From NCBI GenBank assembly GCA_017609945.1, contig JAFCCZ010000034.1, positions 1-9,732 of the forward strand: a DNA stretch of 9,732 nucleotides, read 5' to 3'. The notes under the pieces were generated by a model. That model did no database searches, was not told where the DNA came from, and saw nothing but the letters and a program-made list of their open reading frames with translations. The stretch is from Candidatus Iainarchaeum sp. Its GTDB lineage: Archaea > Iainarchaeota > Iainarchaeia > Iainarchaeales > GCA-2688035. Shown in pieces: positions 4,814 through 9,732 of the stretch (the first letter of the stretch is position 1; each line of letters opens with the position of its first letter). The translations under genes and the position numbers were made by a program.

Positions 4814-6142
4814 TTGACTGATGGTTTGATTAAGCGAATTGAAGCAGACGGAGTAAAGCTTGTTGAGCTGATGTTTACCGACATTCTCGGCAGTTTGAAA
4901 AGCGTTACAATCCCAAAAGAGCGGCTTAAAGAGGCCCTTGAGAGAGGTATGTGGTTTGACGGGAGCAGTATTGAGGGCTTTGCGCGAATTGCTGAGTCTG
5001 ACATGTTTCTTAAGCCAGATGAAAGTACGTATGCTGTACTCCCTTGGACTGGGGAAGGCGCCGCAACGGCAAGAATAATTTGCGATGTTTTTTCCCCAAA
5101 TGGGATCCAAGCATCCTGCGACCCAAGAAATGTTTTGAGGAAGGCCCTGCAACATGCTTCAAAGCTTGGTTTTGATTTTATGGTTGGCCCTGAGATGGAG
5201 TTTTTTCTCTTCAAGCCAAATGCAGGTTCTTTGAAGCCAGTTCCGCACGATTTTGCCAGCTACTTCGATTTTGCTCCACGGGATTTGGCTTCCTCGGTTA
5301 GAAATGACATAATTTTCGCGCTTGAAGCTATGGGCATTACAGTTGAGACCTCCCATCACGAGGTTGCGTTTGGCCAGCATGAGATTAACTTCAGGTATGA
5401 CTCCGCGCTAAAGGCCGCGGACAATGTTTTTACCTTTAAGCACGTCGCTAAAAACATCGCCTACTCTCACGAACTTTACGCGACCTTTATGCCAAAACCT
5501 GTTTTTGGAGTAAATGGCACAGGACTGCACGTTCACCAAAGTCTTTTCAACAAGGAAGGAAAAAATGTTTTTTTCGATAAAGGCGACAAATATAATTTGA
5601 GCAAGATTGCAAAGCACTTTATTGCCGGCCAGCTTGCGCACGTTAAAGCAATGGCCGCAATACTTTGTCCTACTGTTAACTCTTTCAAAAGGCTTGTTCC
5701 TGGTTTTGAGGCCCCGGTTTACATTTGCTGGGCCCAAATTAACAGGAGTGCGCTCATAAGGATTCCACGCTACAGTTCTGGGAGAGAACAAAGTACCAGG
5801 GTCGAGCTTAGGTGCCCTGACCCAAGCTGCAACCCCTATCTTGCGTTTGCGGTAATGCTTGAAGCCGGTTTGGAGGGGATTGAAAGGGAAACAGAGCTTG
5901 TGGATCCACTTGAAGAGGACGTTTACAGTTTTAAAGAAGGTGACATTCAGAAAGCTGGCATTGAAACTTTGCCCGATTCACTTAAAAGTGCTTTGGACGA
6001 GTTGCGCAAGGATTCTTTGATGAGGAAGGCCCTTGGCGAGGAACTGTTTGAAAGATATATTGCAATCAAGAAAAAGGAATGGCGCGAATACAGTACACAG
6101 GTAACAGAATGGGAACTTAAAAGGTACTACGAAATCACGTGA
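4814..6142 (+). CDS. glnA: Glutamine synthetase, type I (alpha-like)
   Basis: This 442-residue enzyme makes glutamine from glutamate, ammonia and ATP in the cytosol, normally as a dodecamer. Visible motifs are FDGSSIEGF (48-56), GPEMEFFLF with metal ligands Glu127 and Glu129, the region with Glu183 and Glu190, NGTGLHVHQS, NRSALIRIPRY, Arg-Val-Glu-Leu-Arg-Cys-Pro-Asp and the C-terminal WELKRYYEI. The adenylylation motif NLYDLP of the beta subtype is absent and the length matches the alpha subtype; Arg58 aligns with the arginine used for glutamine feedback inhibition in the Bacillus enzyme. The frame is open upstream to 4763, but TATA box, ribosome binding site and family length all point to the TTG at 4814. 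One oddity: the normally invariant Pro of EVAPGQHE is Phe186. Regulation by the divergent Lrp protein is likely. Family call is very secure. Confidence 0.95.
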   Translation: MTDGLIKRIEADGVKLVELMFTDILGSLKSVTIPKERLKEALERGMWFDGSSIEGFARIAESDMFLKPDESTYAVLPWTGEGAATARIICDVFSPNGIQASCDPRNVLRKALQHASKLGFDFMVGPEMEFFLFKPNAGSLKPVPHDFASYFDFAPRDLASSVRNDIIFALEAMGITVETSHHEVAFGQHEINFRYDSALKAADNVFTFKHVAKNIAYSHELYATFMPKPVFGVNGTGLHVHQSLFNKEGKNVFFDKGDKYNLSKIAKHFIAGQLAHVKAMAAILCPTVNSFKRLVPGFEAPVYICWAQINRSALIRIPRYSSGREQSTRVELRCPDPSCNPYLAFAVMLEAGLEGIERETELVDPLEEDVYSFKEGDIQKAGIETLPDSLKSALDELRKDSLMRKALGEELFERYIAIKKKEWREYSTQVTEWELKRYYEIT

Positions 6143-6150
6143 AGAAAACT

Positions 6151-6158
6151 TTTATTAA
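6151..6158 (+). promoter_or_regulatory. TATA-like box for the membrane protein gene, leaderless spacing
   Basis: TTTATTAA is centred about 27 bases before the ATG at 6182, within the 39-base gap after glnA. It predicts transcription starting at the ATG itself. There is no ribosome binding site in front of the ATG, consistent with a leaderless message separate from glnA. Confidence 0.5.
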
Positions 6159-6181
6159 CTGGAAAGGCCTTATTTTAGCTT

Positions 6182-6667
6182 ATGAGCATTTACGATGAAA
6201 GCAAGTTTTCCCTGCCATCTGTAAATATTTCAATGAAGCAGCTAAAGGCTCCCCTGATGGCTATTGTTGGAATAATTGTGGTAATTGCGGTGCTTTTCTC
6301 CGTTGCGGAGTTCCTTAAGCCAAAGCCGCTTTCGCTTTCAATTTCTCCGAATCCTGTGGACCTCACGGATTTTGAAAAGTCAAGCGCTTCTTTGAGAATT
6401 ACTGTGGTAAATATAGAACCTGGCACACTTTCAAACGTTGTTGTAAAGGTTGAAGAGGTTGGAAGTTCACAACTGTTAATTTTTCCGGACTCAAGGAAAA
6501 TTTCCGCAATGGCTCCTGGAACAGAGCAGGATCTCGCTCCATTTATTGTTCGCCCTAATCCAAACAAGCAGATAAACAGCGGCTCTTACAAGCTGAGGGT
6601 TTCGCTTTCAGTTGGCGGAGAAGAGAAATACTTTGAAGAGCTGACGCTTGAAGTGAAGGCAGTTTAA
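6182..6667 (+). CDS. Small membrane-anchored protein with extracytoplasmic beta-sandwich-like domain
   Basis: I do not recognise a named family. The 161 residues comprise a short cytoplasmic start with Lys19 and Lys22, one hydrophobic helix (about 24-42), a Lys/Pro-rich linker (46-50) and a beta-rich domain from about 50 to the end. That domain has features of the S-layer-associated/CARDB-like Ig folds common on archaeal surfaces: Ser-Ile-Ser-Pro-Asn-Pro-Val-Asp-Leu at its start, alternating Val/Ile strands around Asn-Val-Val-Val-Lys-Val, Ala-Pro-Gly-Thr-Glu-Gln, and Gly-Ser-Tyr-Lys-Leu-Arg-Val near the end. Topology is inferred as N-terminus in, C-terminus out. There are no cysteines, enzyme motifs or signal peptidase site. 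The start is supported by the box 27 bases upstream; Met18 is an alternative. It ends convergently with acylphosphatase, sharing four bases. Confidence 0.8.
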   Translation: MSIYDESKFSLPSVNISMKQLKAPLMAIVGIIVVIAVLFSVAEFLKPKPLSLSISPNPVDLTDFEKSSASLRITVVNIEPGTLSNVVVKVEEVGSSQLLIFPDSRKISAMAPGTEQDLAPFIVRPNPNKQINSGSYKLRVSLSVGGEEKYFEELTLEVKAV

Positions 6668-6936
6668 AATTTCACTCCAAACGCGGTAAACTCTTTGGTT
6701 TCCTTGCCCCACTCAACCTCTGCCGATTCAACCTCTGCAGTTGAAGGGCCATCCCTTGCCCTTGAAAGAAGCTTTTCAAGCATTTCTTTTGGGCCCTCTG
6801 CCACAATCTCAACGCTTCCATTGCCCAGGTTTCTCACAAACCCCTTTAGCCCAAGGCTATTGGCTACTCTGGATGCAAAAAAGCGAAATCCGACCCCTTG
6901 GACGCGCCCCCTGATGATTAATCTAAGCTTTGGCAT
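6664..6936 (-). CDS. acyP: Acylphosphatase
   Basis: A 90-residue acylphosphatase, a small ferredoxin-like alpha/beta protein that hydrolyses acyl phosphates such as acetyl phosphate or carbamoyl phosphate. The signature RGRVQGVGFRFF (9-20) carries the phosphate-binding loop and catalytic Arg18; GFVRNLGNGSVE (32-43) carries catalytic Asn36. Length is standard. The ATG at 6936 is chosen; an in-frame TTG at 6957 would add seven residues not expected for the family. It is divergent from the por operon and shares a short promoter region with it. A metabolic link to acetyl-CoA chemistry is possible but not shown. Confidence 0.95.
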   Translation of the reverse strand: MPKLRLIIRGRVQGVGFRFFASRVANSLGLKGFVRNLGNGSVEIVAEGPKEMLEKLLSRARDGPSTAEVESAEVEWGKETKEFTAFGVKF

Positions 6937-6952
6937 ATAACGTAACAATTGA

Positions 6953-6962
6953 GGCAATTGCC
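6953..6962. repeat. Perfect 10-base palindrome between acyP and porG
   Basis: GGCAATTGCC is self-complementary, and a second CAATTG occurs nine bases upstream (6946-6951). The pair sits next to the presumed shared TATA element, where a dimeric regulator could act on either gene. Functional meaning is inferred only. Confidence 0.35.
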
Positions 6963-6972
6963 TTTTTTAATG
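6961..6972 (+). promoter_or_regulatory. TATA-like element of the por operon, possibly shared with acyP
   Basis: The T-rich run CCTTTTTTAATG is centred about 28 bases before the porG ATG at 6995, fitting a leaderless por transcript. Read on the other strand (CATTAAAAAAGG) it lies about 31 bases before the acyP ATG. The 58-base gap holds no better candidate for either gene. Confidence 0.45.
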
Positions 6973-6994
6973 TTTACTGCTCTTTTATGATTCT

Positions 6995-7549
6995 ATGGTC
7001 CTAAAAGAAGTCAGGTTTCACGGCAGGGGCGGCCAGGGGGCTGTTACAAGCAGCCAGGTCCTGGCAGTTGCCGCATTTCACGACGGTAAATTTACGCAGG
7101 CCTTCCCGAATTTTGGCGTTGAGAGAACTGGCGCACCAATTGAGAGCTATACACGAATTGACGATGGTCCGATTGACGTAAGGCAGCATGTTTACAACCC
7201 GGATTACGTGATTATTTTGGATCCCTCGCTTATGGCAGACCTTGACATGACAAAGGGACTTGAAAAGGGCGGATTGGTTATTGTGAACAGCAATAAAACC
7301 CCAAAGGAATTGGGACTGGGGAAGTTTAATACGAAGTGCATTGACATCACAAAGGTTGCTTTGGACGTTATTGGAAAGCCTTTTGTGAACATTGCGGCCC
7401 TTGGGGCGTTTGCTTCGTTAAGCGGAGAGGTTTCACTCAAGGCACTGGACAAGGCGATTGACGAAAGATTTGCGGCGAAGGGAAAGATTGCTGCCCTGAA
7501 CAAGGAGGCCTGCAAGGTAGTGTTTAACAAGTGTGAGGAAGTGAAGTAG
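6995..7549 (+). CDS. porG: Pyruvate:ferredoxin oxidoreductase, gamma subunit
   Basis: A 184-residue gamma subunit of the 2-oxoacid:ferredoxin oxidoreductase complex. It starts with the hallmark RFHGRGGQGAVT (7-18) and contains FGVERTGAP (40-48), both typical of the gamma domain, which in fused single-chain enzymes corresponds to the region following the alpha domain. In four-subunit archaeal complexes it helps bind coenzyme A and holds the assembly together. It is the first gene of a porGDAB operon; its TAG stop overlaps the GTG start of porD by one base. The gamma subunit alone does not separate pyruvate from other 2-oxoacid enzymes; the rest of the operon favours pyruvate. Confidence 0.93.
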   Translation: MVLKEVRFHGRGGQGAVTSSQVLAVAAFHDGKFTQAFPNFGVERTGAPIESYTRIDDGPIDVRQHVYNPDYVIILDPSLMADLDMTKGLEKGGLVIVNSNKTPKELGLGKFNTKCIDITKVALDVIGKPFVNIAALGAFASLSGEVSLKALDKAIDERFAAKGKIAALNKEACKVVFNKCEEVK

Positions 7550-7863
7550 TGGCAAGTGTGGAGAGGAAGGAAAGCGTGGGCGACTTAAAAAAGGGAAAGA
7601 TTGAGCTTACTCGTGGCGCGGTTATTAGAAACCCGGGCAATATCACCGATTACCACACCGGAAGCTGGCGCGTCTTCCGCCCGGTAATAGACCAAGAAAA
7701 GTGCACTAAGTGTTCCACTTGCTGGAGGGTTTGCCCGGACGCAGCAATATTTGTTGACAAGGCCGGAAAATATATGGTGAATTACGATTACTGTAAGGGC
7801 TGCCTTACCTGTGTAAAGGAGTGCCCCGTGAAAGCGATTAGCAAGGAGTTGGAGCAGAAATGA
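7549..7863 (+). CDS. porD: Pyruvate:ferredoxin oxidoreductase, delta subunit (2x[4Fe-4S] ferredoxin)
   Basis: A 104-residue ferredoxin-like subunit that passes electrons from the catalytic subunits to free ferredoxin. Two CxxCxxCxxxCP motifs are complete: Cys52, 55, 58 and 62, and Cys82, 85, 88 and 92, enough for two [4Fe-4S] clusters with the usual crossed ligands. The N-terminal 45 residues include Gly-Ser-Trp-Arg-Val-Phe-Arg-Pro-Val, typical of PorD. The start is a GTG sharing its G with the porG stop (TAGTG), indicating coupled translation. The stop overlaps the porA ATG as ATGA. Confidence 0.94.
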   Translation: MASVERKESVGDLKKGKIELTRGAVIRNPGNITDYHTGSWRVFRPVIDQEKCTKCSTCWRVCPDAAIFVDKAGKYMVNYDYCKGCLTCVKECPVKAISKELEQK

Positions 7864-8996
7864 AGCTGGTTATTGAGGCAAGTGAAGCAGTTGCGCTTGG
7901 GGCAAAACTTTCCCGCGTTAAGGTTTGTCCAATGTACCCGATTACGCCGTCCACTCACATTCCTGAAAGGATTTCGGACTATATTTTTGACGGTGAAATG
8001 GATGCGGAAATGATTCACGTGGAGTCAGAGCACTCTGCGGCCTCCGCAATGATCGGTTCAATTCTTACGGGCTCAAGGAGCTTTACCGCAACAAGCAGCA
8101 ACGGCTTTGAGCTGATGTACGAGATTTTGCCAATTTTGAGCGGAATGCGCTTGCCGGCCGTGATGGCGATTGCAAACAGAGCGGTTGCCGCCCCAATAAA
8201 CATTTGGAACGACCACAGCGATTCCATGTCAGCCCGTGACCAGGGGTGGATTCAGTTGTATGTTGAGTCAAGCCAGGAGTGCGTTGACACAATAATCCAG
8301 TGCTACAAGATTGCAGAGGACAAGAAGGTTCTGCTACCGGCAATGATGTGCTTGGACGGGTTCACCCTAACCCATGTTTTTGAAAACGTTGACTTACCAG
8401 CGCAAAAAAAGGTTGATTCTTTTCTGCCCTCTTTCAAGATTGAGGACAAGCTTGACGTAAAGAATCCTAAAACATTTGGGCCCATTGGTTTCCCTGACAG
8501 TTTTATGGAGCTTAAGAAGCAGCAGCAGGATTCAATGCTCAACGCGCTTGAAGTTATTGAAAAGGCAAACAAGGATTATGCAAAGGAATTTGGGAGAAGC
8601 TACGGTGACGGCCTGGTTGAGCTGTTTGAAATGGCCGATGCGGAATACGCAATTCTTGCACTTGGAACCATCTGCGGAACCGCAAAGGCAAAAGCCCGCG
8701 ATCTCAGGTCAAGGGGAAAAAAGGTTGGAGTAATCAAGCTAAGGTGCTTTAGGCCTTTCCCTGTTGAGTCACTGAGGAAGGCAGCTAAATCCCTGAAGGG
8801 GCTGGCGGTTCTTGACAGGCATATCTCCCTTGGGGCCGAAGGGCCTGTTTTTACAGAGATAAATTCAACTCTCCCGAAAATAAAGGTTTTCGGTTATATA
8901 GCCGGTCTTGGCGGGCGGGATGTTACGCTGGATCACATTGAAGGCGTTTTCAAGGATTTGGAGAAGGGAAAACAGTCAAGAGAGTGGTTGCTGTGA
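7860..8996 (+). CDS. porA: Pyruvate:ferredoxin oxidoreductase, alpha subunit
   Basis: The 378-residue alpha subunit carries the pyrimidine-binding transketolase-like half and contributes to the thiamine diphosphate site. YPITPST (26-32) is the diagnostic N-terminal motif; the stretch Ala-Asn-Arg-Ala-Val-Ala-Ala-Pro-Ile-Asn-Ile-Trp-Asn-Asp-His-Ser-Asp with the following Arg-Asp-Gln-Gly-Trp is typical of PorA, and the C-terminal third is the transketolase C-like domain ending after Gly-Leu-Gly-Gly-Arg-Asp. Length is normal for the family. A GGAG five bases before the ATG within the end of porD, and the ATGA overlap, indicate translational coupling. The pyruvate assignment (rather than a branched-chain 2-oxoacid) rests on overall similarity as remembered and is not certain. 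Confidence 0.93.
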   Translation: MKLVIEASEAVALGAKLSRVKVCPMYPITPSTHIPERISDYIFDGEMDAEMIHVESEHSAASAMIGSILTGSRSFTATSSNGFELMYEILPILSGMRLPAVMAIANRAVAAPINIWNDHSDSMSARDQGWIQLYVESSQECVDTIIQCYKIAEDKKVLLPAMMCLDGFTLTHVFENVDLPAQKKVDSFLPSFKIEDKLDVKNPKTFGPIGFPDSFMELKKQQQDSMLNALEVIEKANKDYAKEFGRSYGDGLVELFEMADAEYAILALGTICGTAKAKARDLRSRGKKVGVIKLRCFRPFPVESLRKAAKSLKGLAVLDRHISLGAEGPVFTEINSTLPKIKVFGYIAGLGGRDVTLDHIEGVFKDLEKGKQSREWLL

Positions 8997-9732
8997 AGGA
9001 ATTGAAGGGATTGAATTATGCGGAGTACTTTGCCTCAGGACACAGGGCTTGCGCAGGCTGCGGAGAGGCCCTTGTGCTAAGGCACGTTATGAAGGCTGCC
9101 GGGCCAAACACTATTGTAACGCAGGCGACCGGGTGCATGGAGGTTGTTTCAACCCCCTATCCCCAAAGTGCCTGGAGAGTTCCCTGGGTGCACGGAGCCT
9201 TTGAGAACGCTGCGGCCATTGCCTCTGGAATTGACGCCTCCCTCAAAGCGCAGGGAAAGAGAGAGGGAATTAATATTATTGCAATTGGTGGAGACGGGGC
9301 CTCCTTTGACATTGGGTTTGGCGCGTTGAGCGGCGCGTTGGAAAGGGGGCACAAATTTACCTACCTTGCAACAGACAACGAAGCTTACATGAACACCGGC
9401 GTCCAAAGAAGCGGGGCAACATTCCCCTACGCTTCCACAACCACCAGCCCTGGCGGGAAAAAGATTCACGGAAAGCAGGAGCCAAAAAAGCCTCTTACAT
9501 TCATTGTTGCCTCTCACGGCATAAAGTATGTTGCAACAGTAACGCCGGCAAACCTTTTTGACCTCAAAAAAAAGGTGGAGAAGGCCCTTGCAACAGAGCA
9601 CACAAGCTTTTTGCACGCTTACTGTGTCTGCCCGGTCGGTTGGCACTGCAAGAGTGACACGGCCATTGAGTTAAGCCGGCTTGCGGTTCAAACCCGCGTA
9701 TTCCCTCTCTACGAAATAGATGACGGCGTACT
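8993..9732 (+). CDS. porB: Pyruvate:ferredoxin oxidoreductase, beta subunit, C-terminus cut by window edge
   Basis: The frame opens at a GTG overlapping the porA stop (GTGA) and runs 246 codons to the window edge. It is the thiamine-diphosphate and [4Fe-4S] carrying subunit that decarboxylates pyruvate to acetyl-CoA. Cluster cysteines are visible: Cys20 and Cys23 (CAGC), Cys48 (TGCMEV) and a C-terminal one around 211-213 (CVCPVGW). The thiamine diphosphate/magnesium motif runs from GDGASFDIG (100-108) to DNEAYMNTGVQRSGAT (128-143). PorB is usually about 290-330 residues, so roughly the last 50-80 are missing. No internal frameshift is seen. The usual GATP/GATT-type end of the thiamine motif reads GATF here, a minor variant. 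Confidence 0.93.
   Translation, partial: MKELKGLNYAEYFASGHRACAGCGEALVLRHVMKAAGPNTIVTQATGCMEVVSTPYPQSAWRVPWVHGAFENAAAIASGIDASLKAQGKREGINIIAIGGDGASFDIGFGALSGALERGHKFTYLATDNEAYMNTGVQRSGATFPYASTTTSPGGKKIHGKQEPKKPLTFIVASHGIKYVATVTPANLFDLKKKVEKALATEHTSFLHAYCVCPVGWHCKSDTAIELSRLAVQTRVFPLYEIDDGV

Noticed and set aside
4730..5214. Two minus-strand frames (141 and 146 codons) over the start of glnA
   Set aside because: They run through the glnA TATA box and conserved coding region and have no coherent product.
6937..6957. TTG start at 6957 for acylphosphatase
   Set aside because: It would add seven residues before the standard family start, and the ATG at 6936 is well placed.
9149..9646. 165-codon minus-strand frame
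   Set aside because: It is antisense to the conserved thiamine-binding and iron-sulfur region of porB.
1..9732. CRISPR arrays, tRNA or rRNA genes, transposons, att sites
   Set aside because: No regularly spaced repeats, no cloverleaf-like sequence in the few intergenic gaps and no transposase or integrase motifs were seen.

Overview
The window looks like a gene-dense piece of an archaeal chromosome. Evidence for archaea: a diphthine synthase (dphB), a DUF357 protein, a four-subunit pyruvate:ferredoxin oxidoreductase in the order gamma-delta-alpha-beta, a compact Lrp/AsnC regulator beside a type I glutamine synthetase, and TATA-like boxes about 27 bases before several start codons, the spacing expected of leaderless archaeal transcripts. 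Genes are tightly packed with many 4-8 base overlaps; the largest intergenic stretch is about 143 bases. A small-genome lineage such as DPANN (Diapherotrites- or Micrarchaeota-like) would fit, but that is a guess from compactness and gene content. No mobile element, CRISPR array, tRNA or rRNA was seen.

Layout. (1) Bases 1-1450, minus strand: a GT4 glycosyltransferase (C-terminus outside the window) preceded by a PIG-L/LmbE zinc deacetylase, apparently one operon. (2) Bases 1514-3157, plus strand, divergent from it: one 547-residue polypeptide fusing a PfkB sugar kinase to a NagB-type glucosamine-6-phosphate deaminase. (3) Bases 3183-4230: a sequence-divergent dphB followed by an overlapping DUF357 gene. 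(4) Bases 4227-4670, minus: an Lrp/AsnC regulator, divergent from glutamine synthetase (4814-6142, TTG start). (5) Bases 6182-6667: a small membrane-anchored protein with a beta-rich outer domain, convergent with acylphosphatase (6664-6936, minus). (6) Bases 6995-9732: porG-porD-porA-porB, with overlapping starts and stops throughout; porB runs off the end.

How the genes may work together (inference). The left third concerns amino sugars: the glycosyltransferase and deacetylase could build a de-N-acetylated hexosamine conjugate, in the manner of the first two steps of bacillithiol or mycothiol synthesis, while the fused kinase/deaminase could turn free glucosamine into fructose 6-phosphate and ammonia. 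Glutamine synthetase, probably under the neighbouring Lrp protein, could recapture ammonia, and the Por complex oxidises pyruvate from sugar breakdown to acetyl-CoA with reduced ferredoxin. The most unusual item is the single-chain kinase-deaminase facing the glycosyltransferase/deacetylase operon.
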